Shown here one piece after another: positions 49,426 to 61,300 of a DNA stretch of 64,000 bases (position 1 is its first letter; every line of letters begins with the position of its first letter). The stretch covers positions 12,158,362 through 12,222,361 of the forward strand of contig OX030958.1 in the NCBI GenBank assembly GCA_943735955.1, given 5' to 3'. The position numbers and the translations under genes are program-made. Under the pieces are notes generated by a model. The model saw only the letters and a list, made by a program, of their open reading frames with translations, was not told the DNA's origin and did no database searches. Source of the stretch: Piscicola geometra (Eukaryota > Annelida > Clitellata > Hirudinida > Piscicolidae).

Positions 49426-51122
49426 AGACGATGAAGACGATGAAGACGATGAAGACGATGAAGACGATGAAGACGATGAAGACGATGAAGACGATGAAGA
49501 CGATGAAGACAATGAAAACGATGAAGACGATAAAGACGGTGATGACGATGAAGACGATGAAGACGATGAAGACGAACCATGAAGACGATGAAGACGAACG
49601 ATGAAGACGATGAAGACGGTGAAGACGGTGAAGACGGTGAAGACGATGAAAACGATGAAGACGGTGAAGACGAACGATGAAGACGATGAAGACGGTGAAG
49701 ACGATGAAGACGGTGAAGACGATGAAGACGGTGAAGACGATGAAGACGGTGAAGACGATGAAGACGGTAAAGACGATGAAGACGGTGAAGACGATGAAGA
49801 CTGTGAAGACGGTGAAGACGAACGATGAAGACGATGAAGACGGTGAAGACGATGAAGACGGTGAAGACGATGAAGACGGTGAAGACGATGAAGACGGTGA
49901 AGACGATGAAGACGGTGAAGACGATGAAGACGATGAAGACGATGAAGACGATGAAGACGATGAAGACGGTGAAGACGATGAAGACGATGAAGACGATGAA
50001 GACGAACGATGAAGACGATGAAGACGAACGATGAAGACGATGAAGACGGTGAAGACGGTGAAGACGGTGAAGACGGTGAAGACGATGAAAACGATGAAGA
50101 CGGTGAAGACGAACGATGAAGACGATGAAGACGGTGAAGACGATGAAGACGGTGAAGACGATGAAGACGGTGAAGACGATGAAGACGGTGAAGACGATGA
50201 AGACGGTAAAGACGATGAAGACGGTGAAGACGATGAAGACGGTGAAGACGATGAAGACGGTGAAGACGATGAAGACGGTGAAGACGATGAAGACGGTGAA
50301 GACGATGAAGACGATGAAGACGAACGATGAAGACGGTGAAGACGGTGAAGACGGTGAAGACGGTGAAGACGGTGAAGACGATGAAGACGGTGAAGACGAT
50401 GAAGACGGTGAAGACGGTGAAGACGATGAAGACGGTGAAGACGGTGAAGACGAACGATGAAGACGATGAAGACGGTGAAGACGATGAAGACGGTGAAGAC
50501 GATGAAGACGGTGAAGACGATGAAGACGGTGAAGACGAACGATGAAGACGATGAAGACGGTGAAGACGATGAAGACGGTGAAGACGATGAAGACGGTGAA
50601 GACGGTGAAGACGGTGAAGACGGTGAAGACGATGAAGACGGTGAAGACGGTGAAGACGATGAAGACGATGATGACGATGAAGACGATGAAGACGGTGAAG
50701 ACGGTGAAGACGATGAAGACGATGAAGACGGTGAAGACGGTGGAGACGATGAAGACGGTGAAGACGATGAAGACGGTGAAGACGATGAAGACGATAAAGA
50801 CGGTGAAGACGATGAAGACGGTGAAGACGATGAAGACGATGAAGACGATGAAGACGGTGAAGACGGTGAAGACGGTGAAGACGGTGAAGACGGTGAAGAC
50901 GGTGAAGACGGTGAAGACGGTGAAGACGGTGAAGACAATGAAGACGATGAAGACGATGAAGACGATGAAGACGATGAAGACGGTGAAGACGGTGAAGACA
51001 ATGAAGACGATGAAGACGATGAAGACGATGAAGACGATGAAGACGGTGAAGACGGTGAAGACAATGAAGACGATGAAGACGATTAAGAGGGTGAAGACGA
51101 TGAAGACGATGAAGACGATGAA
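49426..51122 (+). repeat. 9-bp satellite, block 13, with a 63-bp duplication
   Basis: At 1,697 bp this block is 63 bp longer than blocks 12 and 14. The excess is a direct duplication of seven 9-mers starting with GACAATGAAGACGATGAAG at about 50,934-50,997 and 50,998-51,060. Otherwise it shares the part order of block 12. Confidence 0.93.
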
Positions 51123-51497
51123 AGGTGTTGGTTGATATAGACAGCAGTTAAAATAAAATTGTTTCAATCTTATTGTCTCTTATACGGCCTTATTTTCGTT
51201 TCACAAAAATTGAAACTCGATGTCTCACGCTAGTTAACTCTTGTATATTCTATAGGTATAGGCATGCTTCGAAACTCAAGATAATAAATTTTCAAATGGC
51301 AACTCTTGTCAAATGAACTTATTTTGAGATTTGTCTCATGATTGAACGAAAGATTTTTTAAAATTTTTATTCTAAACATTTTTCACCGGCAATGAAATTC
51401 CACGCTAGGCCGAGATCCTCACCGCTCCGGTCGAATGCGCGAGAAAACATGCCTTCACCGGCTTGGGTCCCATTGAAACGCGATTATAATCTGTAAA

Positions 51498-51816
51498 CGA
51501 TTATAAAAAGGCTGACCGATCAAATATTTTGAGCTCGAAACGAGTTTCTCAAAAAGCACCTTGAACGTTTGTTATTCCCCACTGGCCTGATGCGCTGCTT
51601 ATTCGCTTAAGATAGGCTAACCGTTCAAGGGGACGTCTATTAGCGGCAATAAGCGCGTGATCTCCTATCATCATCACTCGATCTCGGTAAAGCAGAGATT
51701 CGAAGCTGATAAATTATCTTCGATATAGCCGCTTTTACGAGCGGCGACGACTATCGAAGGCGACTAGAAGACTCGTCGACTTTAGGCCAGCGACGCTAGT
51801 CTTCTTGCTCGTGTAT
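51498..51816 (+). other. 5' ETS-like fragment 4
   Basis: This 319-bp copy lies directly before 18S fragment 4 and conserves the stems noted for fragment 1. Confidence 0.6.
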
Positions 51817-52075
51817 TACCTGGTTGATCCTGCCAGTAGTTATATGCTTGTCTCAAAGATTCGGCTATAAATTTTGGTGACTCTGAATAAATTACGGCTG
51901 ATCGCACGACCTAGCGTCGGCGACAGATCTTTCAAGTGTGTGCCCTATCAACTTTCGATGGTATGTGATATGCTTACCATGGTTGTAACGGGTAACGGAG
52001 AATCAGGGTTCGATTCCGGAGAGGGAGCATGAGAAACGGCTACCACATCCAAGGAAGGCAGCAGGCGCGCAAATT
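51817..52075 (+). pseudogene. Truncated 18S rRNA fragment 4
   Basis: This 259-nt fragment appears identical by eye to fragments 2 and 3, including its breakpoints. Confidence 0.95.
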
Positions 52076-52487
52076 TGTCTCATGATTGAACAAAAGATTT
52101 TTTAAAAATTTCATTTTAAAATTTTTTTCACTGGCAATGAAATTCCACGCTAGGCCGAGATCCTCGCCGCTCCGGTCGAATGCGCGAGAAAACATGCTTT
52201 AATCGGCTTGGGTCCCATTGAAACGCGATTATAATCTGTAAATTTACTCCTAATTTTCTAAGACTTTCAAGTTTTTCAACGGCATCCGCCGTCGCATCTC
52301 CTATCTCCCTCGATGACCGCTCACTTAGTGTATTAACAAATCGTTTCGATCTTATCGTCTATTTATCGTAATTAAATTTTTTTTTGCTTTATTCACCTCC
52401 CTTAGTTAAGGAAAAAGGGTAGATATGACCCCGCGGGCAGTCTCCCGGAAACCAAAGATTTTTGATTCCGGGGGAAGTATGGTTGCA

Positions 52488-54121
52488 AGACGATGAAGAC
52501 GATGAAGACGATGAAGACGATGAAGACGATGAAGACGATGAAGACGATGAAGACGATGAAGACGATGAAGACAATGAAAACGATGAAGACGATAAAGACG
52601 GTGATGACGATGAAGACGATGAAGACGATGAAGACGAACCATGAAGACGATGAAGACGAACGATGAAGACGATGAAGACGGTGAAGACGGTGAAGACGGT
52701 GAAGACGATGAAAACGATGAAGACGGTGAAGACGAACGATGAAGACGATGAAGACGGTGAAGACGATGAAGACGGTGAAGACGATGAAGACGGTGAAGAC
52801 GATGAAGACGGTGAAGACGATGAAGACGGTAAAGACGATGAAGACGGTGAAGACGATGAAGACTGTGAAGACGGTGAAGACGAACGATGAAGACGATGAA
52901 GACGGTGAAGACGATGAAGACGGTGAAGACGATGAAGACGGTGAAGACGATGAAGACGGTGAAGACGATGAAGACGGTGAAGACGATGAAGACGATGAAG
53001 ACGATGAAGACGATGAAGACGATGAAGACGGTGAAGACGATGAAGACGATGAAGACGATGAAGACGAACGATGAAGACGATGAAGACGAACGATGAAGAC
53101 GATGAAGACGGTGAAGACGGTGAAGACGGTGAAGACGGTGAAGACGATGAAAACGATGAAGACGGTGAAGACGAACGATGAAGACGATGAAGACGGTGAA
53201 GACGATGAAGACGGTGAAGACGATGAAGACGGTGAAGACGATGAAGACGGTGAAGACGATGAAGACGGTAAAGACGATGAAGACGGTGAAGACGATGAAG
53301 ACGGTGAAGACGATGAAGACGGTGAAGACGATGAAGACGGTGAAGACGATGAAGACGGTGAAGACGATGAAGACGATGAAGACGAACGATGAAGACGGTG
53401 AAGACGGTGAAGACGGTGAAGACGGTGAAGACGGTGAAGACGATGAAGACGGTGAAGACGATGAAGACGGTGAAGACGGTGAAGACGATGAAGACGGTGA
53501 AGACGGTGAAGACGAACGATGAAGACGATGAAGACGGTGAAGACGATGAAGACGGTGAAGACGATGAAGACGGTGAAGACGATGAAGACGGTGAAGACGA
53601 ACGATGAAGACGATGAAGACGGTGAAGACGATGAAGACGGTGAAGACGATGAAGACGGTGAAGACGGTGAAGACGGTGAAGACGGTGAAGACGATGAAGA
53701 CGGTGAAGACGGTGAAGACGATGAAGACGATGATGACGATGAAGACGATGAAGACGGTGAAGACGGTGAAGACGATGAAGACGATGAAGACGGTGAAGAC
53801 GGTGGAGACGATGAAGACGGTGAAGACGATGAAGACGGTGAAGACGATGAAGACGATAAAGACGGTGAAGACGATGAAGACGGTGAAGACGATGAAGACG
53901 ATGAAGACGATGAAGACGGTGAAGACGGTGAAGACGGTGAAGACGGTGAAGACGGTGAAGACGGTGAAGACGGTGAAGACGGTGAAGACGGTGAAGACAA
54001 TGAAGACGATGAAGACGATGAAGACGATGAAGACGATGAAGACGGTGAAGACGGTGAAGACAATGAAGACGATGAAGACGATGAAGAGGGTGAAGACGAT
54101 GAAGACGATGAAGACGATGAA
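52488..54121 (+). repeat. 9-bp satellite, block 14
   Basis: At 1,634 bp it has the same length as block 12. Its last part reads GATGAAGAGGGTG rather than GATTAAGAGGG, a change shared with block 15. The left-hand GATGAAGAC run and GACAATGAAAACG are as in block 13. Confidence 0.95.
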
Positions 54122-54496
54122 TGGTGTTGGTTGATATAGACAGCAGTTAAAATAAAATTGTTTCAATCTTATTGTCTCTTATACGGCCTTATTTTCGTTT
54201 CACAAAAATTGAAACTCGATGTCTCACGCTAGTTAACTCTTGTATATTCTATAGGTATAGGCATGCTTCGAAACTCAAGATAATAAATTTTCAAATGGCA
54301 ACTCTTGTCAAATGAACTTATTTTGAGATTTGTCTCATGATTGAACGAAAGATTTTTTAAAATTTTTATTCTAAACATTTTTCACCGGCAATGAAATTCC
54401 ACGCTAGGCCGAGATCCTCACCGCTCCGGTCGAATGCGCGAGAAAACATGCCTTCACCGGCTTGGGTCCCATTGAAACGCGATTATAATCTGTAAA

Positions 54497-54815
54497 CGAT
54501 TATAAAAAGGCTGACCGATCAAATATTTTGAGCTCGAAACGAGTTTCTCAAAAAGCACCTTGAACGTTTGTTATTCCCCACTGGCCTGATGCGCTGCTTA
54601 TTCGCTTAAGATAGGCTAACCGTTCAAGGGGACGTCTATTAGCGGCAATAAGCGCGTGATCTCCTATCATCATCACTCGATCTCGGTAAAGCAGAGATTC
54701 GAAGCTGATAAATTATCTTCGATATAGCCGCTTTTACGAGCGGCGACGACTATCGAAGGCGACTAGAAGACTCGTCGACTTTAGGCCAGCGACGCTAGTC
54801 TTCTTGCTCGTGTAT
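54497..54815 (+). other. 5' ETS-like fragment 5
   Basis: This 319-bp copy runs from CGATTATAAAAAGGC to the base before TACCTGG of fragment 5. I see no private change. Confidence 0.6.
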
Positions 54816-55074
54816 TACCTGGTTGATCCTGCCAGTAGTTATATGCTTGTCTCAAAGATTCGGCTATAAATTTTGGTGACTCTGAATAAATTACGGCTGA
54901 TCGCACGACCTAGCGTCGGCGACAGATCTTTCAAGTGTGTGCCCTATCAACTTTCGATGGTATGTGATATGCTTACCATGGTTGTAACGGGTAACGGAGA
55001 ATCAGGGTTCGATTCCGGAGAGGGAGCATGAGAAACGGCTACCACATCCAAGGAAGGCAGCAGGCGCGCAAATT
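54816..55074 (+). pseudogene. Truncated 18S rRNA fragment 5
   Basis: This 259-nt fragment has the same form as fragments 2-4 and rejoins the spacer at the AAATT microhomology. Confidence 0.95.
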
Positions 55075-55485
55075 TGTCTCATGATTGAACAAAAGATTTT
55101 TTAAAAATTTCATTTTAAAATTTTTTTCACTGGCAATGAAATTCCACGCTAGGCCGAGATCCTCGCCGCTCCGGTCGAATGCGCGAGAAAACATGCTTTA
55201 ATCGGCTTGGGTCCCATTGAAACGCGATTATAATCTGTAAATTTACTCCTAATTTTCTAAGACTTTCAAGTTTTTCAACGGCATCCGCCGTCGCATCTCC
55301 TATCTCCCTCGATGACCGCTCACTTAGTGTATTAACAAATCGTTTCGATCTTATCGTCTATTTATCGTAATTAAATTTTTTTTTGCTTTATTCACCTCCC
55401 TTAGTTAAGGAAAAAGGGTAGATATGACCCCGCGGGCAGTCTCCCGGAAACCAAAGATTTTTGATTCCGGGGAAGTATGGTTGCA

Positions 55486-56971
55486 AGACGATGAAGACGA
55501 TGAAGACGATGAAGACGATGAAGACGATGAAGACGATGAAGACGATGAAGACGATGAAGACAATGAAAACGATGAAGACGATAAAGACGGTGATGACGAT
55601 GAAGACGATGAAGACGATGAAGACGAACCATGAAGACGATGAAGACGAACGATGAAGACGATGAAGACGGTGAAGACGGTGAAGACGGTGAAGACGATGA
55701 AAACGATGAAGACGGTGAAGACGAACGATGAAGACGATGAAGACGGTGAAGACGATGAAGACGGTGAAGACGATGAAGACGGTGAAGACGATGAAGACGG
55801 TGAAGACGATGAAGACGGTGAAGACGATGAAGACGATGAAGACGATGAAGACGATGAAGACGATGAAGACGGTGAAGACGATGAAGACGATGAAGACGAT
55901 GAAGACGAACGATGAAGACGATGAAGACGAACGATGAAGACGATGAAGACGGTGAAGACGGTGAAGACGGTGAAGACGGTGAAGACGATGAAAACGATGA
56001 AGACGGTGAAGACGAACGATGAAGACGATGAAGACGGTGAAGACGATGAAGACGGTGAAGACGATGAAGACGGTGAAGACGATGAAGACGGTGAAGACGA
56101 TGAAGACGGTGAAGACGATGAAGACGGTAAAGACGATGAAGACGGTGAAGACGATGAAGACGGTGAAGACGATGAAGACGGTGAAGACGATGAAGACGGT
56201 GAAGACGATGAAGACGGTGAAGACGATGAAGACGATGAAGACGAACGATGAAGACGGTGAAGACGGTGAAGACGGTGAAGACGGTGAAGACGGTGAAGAC
56301 GATGAAGACGGTGAAGACGATGAAGACGGTGAAGACGGTGAAGACGATGAAGACGGTGAAGACGGTGAAGACGAACGATGAAGACGATGAAGACGGTGAA
56401 GACGATGAAGACGGTGAAGACGATGAAGACGGTGAAGACGATGAAGACGGTGAAGACGAACGATGAAGACGATGAAGACGGTGAAGACGATGAAGACGGT
56501 GAAGACGATGAAGACGGTGAAGACGGTGAAGACGGTGAAGACGGTGAAGACGATGAAGACGGTGAAGACGGTGAAGACGATGAAGACGATGATGACGATG
56601 AAGACGATGAAGACGGTGAAGACGGTGAAGACGATGAAGACGATGAAGACGGTGAAGACGGTGGAGACGATGAAGACGGTGAAGACGATGAAGACGGTGA
56701 AGACGATGAAGACGATAAAGACGGTGAAGACGATGAAGACGGTGAAGACGATGAAGACGATGAAGACGATGAAGACGGTGAAGACGGTGAAGACGGTGAA
56801 GACGGTGAAGACGGTGAAGACGGTGAAGACGGTGAAGACGGTGAAGACAATGAAGACGATGAAGACGATGAAGACGATGAAGACGATGAAGACGGTGAAG
56901 ACGGTGAAGACAATGAAGACGATGAAGACGATGAAGAGGGTGAAGACGATGAAGACGATGAAGACGATGAA
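55486..56971 (+). repeat. 9-bp satellite, block 15
   Basis: This 1,486-bp block is about 150 bp shorter than block 14. The missing stretch is the module with GGTAAAGAC and GACTGTGAAGAC that lies at about 52,800-52,890 in block 14. The loss removes whole repeat units and leaves the flanking order intact. Confidence 0.94.
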
Positions 56972-57346
56972 TGGTGTTGGTTGATATAGACAGCAGTTAA
57001 AATAAAATTGTTTCAATCTTATTGTCTCTTATACGGCCTTATTTTCGTTTCACAAAAATTGAAACTCGATGTCTCACGCTAGTTAACTCTTGTATATTCT
57101 ATAGGTATAGGCATGCTTCGAAACTCAAGATAATAAATTTTCAAATGGCAACTCTTGTCAAATGAACTTATTTTGAGATTTGTCTCATGATTGAACGAAA
57201 GATTTTTTAAAATTTTTATTCTAAACATTTTTCACCGGCAATGAAATTCCACGCTAGGCCGAGATCCTCACCGCTCCGGTCGAATGCGCGAGAAAACATG
57301 CCTTCACCGGCTTGGGTCCCATTGAAACGCGATTATAATCTGTAAA

Positions 57347-57665
57347 CGATTATAAAAAGGCTGACCGATCAAATATTTTGAGCTCGAAACGAGTTTCTCA
57401 AAAAGCACCTTGAACGTTTGTTATTCCCCACTGGCCTGATGCGCTGCTTATTCGCTTAAGATAGGCTAACCGTTCAAGGGGACGTCTATTAGCGGCAATA
57501 AGCGCGTGATCTCCTATCATCATCACTCGATCTCGGTAAAGCAGAGATTCGAAGCTGATAAATTATCTTCGATATAGCCGCTTTTACGAGCGGCGACGAC
57601 TATCGAAGGCGACTAGAAGACTCGTCGACTTTAGGCCAGCGACGCTAGTCTTCTTGCTCGTGTAT
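57347..57665 (+). other. 5' ETS-like fragment 6
   Basis: This is the last 319-bp copy, directly upstream of 18S fragment 6. Junctions are the same as in the other five copies. Confidence 0.6.
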
Positions 57666-57924
57666 TACCTGGTTGATCCTGCCAGTAGTTATATGCTTGT
57701 CTCAAAGATTCGGCTATAAATTTTGGTGACTCTGAATAAATTACGGCTGATCGCACGACCTAGCGTCGGCGACAGATCTTTCAAGTGTGTGCCCTATCAA
57801 CTTTCGATGGTATGTGATATGCTTACCATGGTTGTAACGGGTAACGGAGAATCAGGGTTCGATTCCGGAGAGGGAGCATGAGAAACGGCTACCACATCCA
57901 AGGAAGGCAGCAGGCGCGCAAATT
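57666..57924 (+). pseudogene. Truncated 18S rRNA fragment 6
   Basis: This 259-nt fragment is the last in the window. It has the same internal deletion and end point as the others. No full-length 18S follows in the remaining 6 kb. Confidence 0.95.
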
Positions 57925-58335
57925 TGTCTCATGATTGAACAAAAGATTTTTTAAAAATTTCATTTTAAAAATTTTTTCACTGGCAATGAAATTCCACGCT
58001 AGGCCGAGATCCTCGCCGCTCCGGTCGAATGCGCGAGAAAACATGCTTTAATCGGCTTGGGTCCCATTGAAACGCGATTATAATCTGTAAATTTACTCCT
58101 AATTTTCTAAGACTTTCAAGTTTTTCAACGGCATCCGCCGTCGCATCTCCTATCTCCCTCGATGACCGCTCACTTAGTGTATTAACAAATCGTTTCGATC
58201 TTATCGTCTATTTATCGTAATTAATTTTTTTTTTGCTTTATTCACCTCCCTTAGTTAAGGAAAAAGGGTAGATATGACCCCGCGGGCAGTCTCCCGGAAA
58301 CCAAAGATTTTTGATTCCGGGGAAGTATGGTTGCA

Positions 58336-61300
58336 AGACGATGAAGACGATGAAGACGATGAAGACGATGAAGACGATGAAGACGATGAAGACGATGAAG
58401 ACGATGAAGACGATGAAGACAATGAAAACGATGAAGACGATGAAGACGGTGATGACGATGAAGACGATGAAGACGATGAAGACGAACCATGAAGACGATA
58501 AAGACGAACGATGAAGACGATGAAGACGGTGAAGACGGTGAAGACGGTGAAGACGATGAAAACGATGAAGACGGTGAAGACGAACGATGAAGACGATGAA
58601 GACGGTGAAGACGATGAAGACGGTGAAGACGATGAAGACGGTGAAAACGATGAAGACGGTGAAGACGATGAAGACGGTAAAGACGATGAAGACGGTGAAG
58701 ACGATGAAGACTGTGAAGACGGTGAAGACGAACGATGAAGACGATGAAGACGGTGAAGACGATGAAGACGGTGAAGACGATGAAGACGGTGAAGACGATG
58801 AAGACGGTGAAGACGATGAAGACGGTGAAGACGATGAAGACGATGAAGACGATGAAGACGATGAAGACGATGAAGACGGTGAAGACAATGAAGACGATGA
58901 AGACGATGAAGACGAACGATGAAGACGATGAAGACGAACGATGAAGACGATGAAGACGGTGAAGACGGTGAAGACGGTGAAGACGGTGAAGACGATGAAA
59001 ACGATGAAGACGGTGAAGACGAACGATGAAGACGGTGAAGACGGTGAAGACGATGAAGACGATGAAGACGGTGAAGACGATGAAGACGGTGAAGACGATG
59101 AAGACGGTAAAGACGATGAAGACGGTGAAGACGATGAAGACGGTGAAGACGATGAAGACGGTGAAGACGATGAAGACGGTGAAGACGATGAAGACGGTGA
59201 AGACGATGAAGACGGTGAAGACGATGAAGACGATGAAGACGGTGAAGACGATGAAGACGGTGAAGACGATGAAGACGGTAAAGACGATGAAGACGGTGAA
59301 GACGATGAAGACGGTGAAGACGATGAAGACTGTGAAGACGGTGAAGACGAACGATGAAGACGATGAAGACGGTGAAGACGATGAAGACGGTGAAGACGAT
59401 GAAGACGGTGAAGAAAATGAAGACGGTGAAGACGATGAAGACGGTGAAGACGATGAAGACGATGAAGACGATGAAGACGATGAAGACGATGAAGACGGTG
59501 AAGACAATGAAGACGATGAAGACGATGAAGACGAACGATGAAGACGATGAAGACGAACGATGAAGACGATGAAGACGAACGATGAAGACGATGAAGACGG
59601 TGAAGACGGTGAAGACGGTGAAGACGGTGAAGACGATGAAAACGATGAAGACGGTGAAGACGAACGATGAAGACGGTGAAGACGGTGAAGACGATGAAGA
59701 CGATGAAGACGGTGAAGACGATGAAGACGGTGAAGACGATGAAGACGGTAAAGACGATGAAGACGGTGAAGACGATGAAGACGGTGAAGACGATGAAGAC
59801 GGTGAAGACGATGAAGACGGTGAAGACGATGAAGACGGTGAAGACGATGAAGACGGTGAAGACGATGAAGACGATGAAGACGAACGATGAAGACGGTGAA
59901 GACGGTGAAGACGGTGAAGACGGTGAAGACGGTGAAGACGATGAAGACGGTGAAGACGATGAAGACGGTGAAGACGGTGAAGACGATGAAGACGGTGAAG
60001 ATGGTGAAGACGAACGATGAAGACGATGAAGACGGTGAAGACGATGAAGACGATGAAGACGATGAAGACGATGAAGACGATGAAGACGGTGATGACGATG
60101 AAGACGATGAAGACGATGAAGACGAACGATGAAGACGATGAAGACGAACGATGAAGACGATGAAGACGGTGAAGACGGTGAAGACGATGAAAACGATGAA
60201 GACGGTGAAGACGAACGATGAAGACGATGATGACGGTGAAGACGATGAAGACGATGAAGACGGTGAAGACGATGAAGACGGTGAAGACGATGAAGACGGT
60301 GAAGACGATGAAGACGGTAAAGACGATGAAGACGGTGAAGACGATGAAGACTGTGAAGACAGTGAAGACGAACGATGAAGACGATGAAGACGGTGAAGAC
60401 GATGAAGACGGTGAAGACGATGAAGACGGTGAAGACAATGAAGACGGTAAAGACGATGAAGACGGTGAAGACGGTGAAGACGGTGAAGACGGTGAAGACG
60501 GTGAAGACGGTGAAGACGGTGAAGACGGTGAAGACGGTGAAGACGGTGAAGACGATGAAGACGATGAAGACGGTGAAGACGATGAAGACGATGAAGACGA
60601 TGAAGACGGTGAAGACGGTGAAGACGATGAAGACGATGAAGACGGTGAAGACGATGAAGACGGTGAAGACGATGAAGACGGTGAAAACGATGAAGACGGT
60701 GAAGACGATGAAGACGGTAAAGACGATGAAGACGGTGAAGACGATGAAGACTGTGAAGACGGTGAAGACGAACGATGAAGACGATGAAGACGGTGAAGAC
60801 GATGAAGACGGTGAAGACGATGAAGACGGTGAAGACGATGAAGACGGTGAAGACGATGAAGACGGTGAAGACGATGAAGACGATGAAGACGATGAAGACG
60901 ATGAAGACGATGAAGACGGTGAAGACAATGAAGACGATGAAGACGATGAAGACGATGAAGACGAACGATGAAGACGATGAAGACGAACGATGAAGACGAT
61001 GAAGACGGTGAAGACGGTGAAGACGGTGAAGACGGTGAAGACGATGAAAACGATGAAGACGGTGAAGACGAACGATGAAGACGGTGAAGACGGTGAAGAC
61101 GATGAAGACGATGAAGACGGTGAAGACGATGAAGACGGTGAAGACGATGAAGACGGTAAAGACGATGAAGACGGTGAAGACGATGAAGACGGTGAAGACG
61201 ATGAAGACGGTGAAGACGATGAAGACGGTGAAGACGATGAAGACGGTGAAGACGATGAAGACGGTGAAGACGATGAAGACGATGAAGACGGTGAAGACGA

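Larger units (their letters stand above)
51123..52487 (+). other. Long spacer 13 with ETS/18S insert
   Basis: This 1,365-bp spacer is the last with AAAGGTGTTGG at its left edge and with five G in CCGGGGGAAG at its right edge. Spacers 14 and 15 have lost both. Confidence 0.88.
54122..55485 (+). other. Long spacer 14 with ETS/18S insert
   Basis: This 1,364-bp spacer begins after GATGAATGG (the other spacers have GATGAAAGG) and has lost one G near the right end (CCGGGGAAG). Both changes are shared with spacer 15 only. Confidence 0.88.
56972..58335 (+). other. Long spacer 15 with ETS/18S insert
   Basis: This 1,364-bp spacer is the last in the window. It shares the GATGAATGG edge and CCGGGGAAG deletion with spacer 14. 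Its private change is in the T tract: GTAATTAATTTTTTTTTTGC where the others read GTAATTAAATTTTTTTTTGC, extending the T run by one. Confidence 0.88.

Noticed and set aside
49400..49582. Short plus-strand frame MIPGEVWLQ followed by an acidic tail, also at 52,462
   Set aside because: It is a chance ATG in the right end of the long spacer running into GATGAAGAC repeats. It lacks conservation beyond that DNA: in spacers 14 and 15 a one-base deletion alters it.
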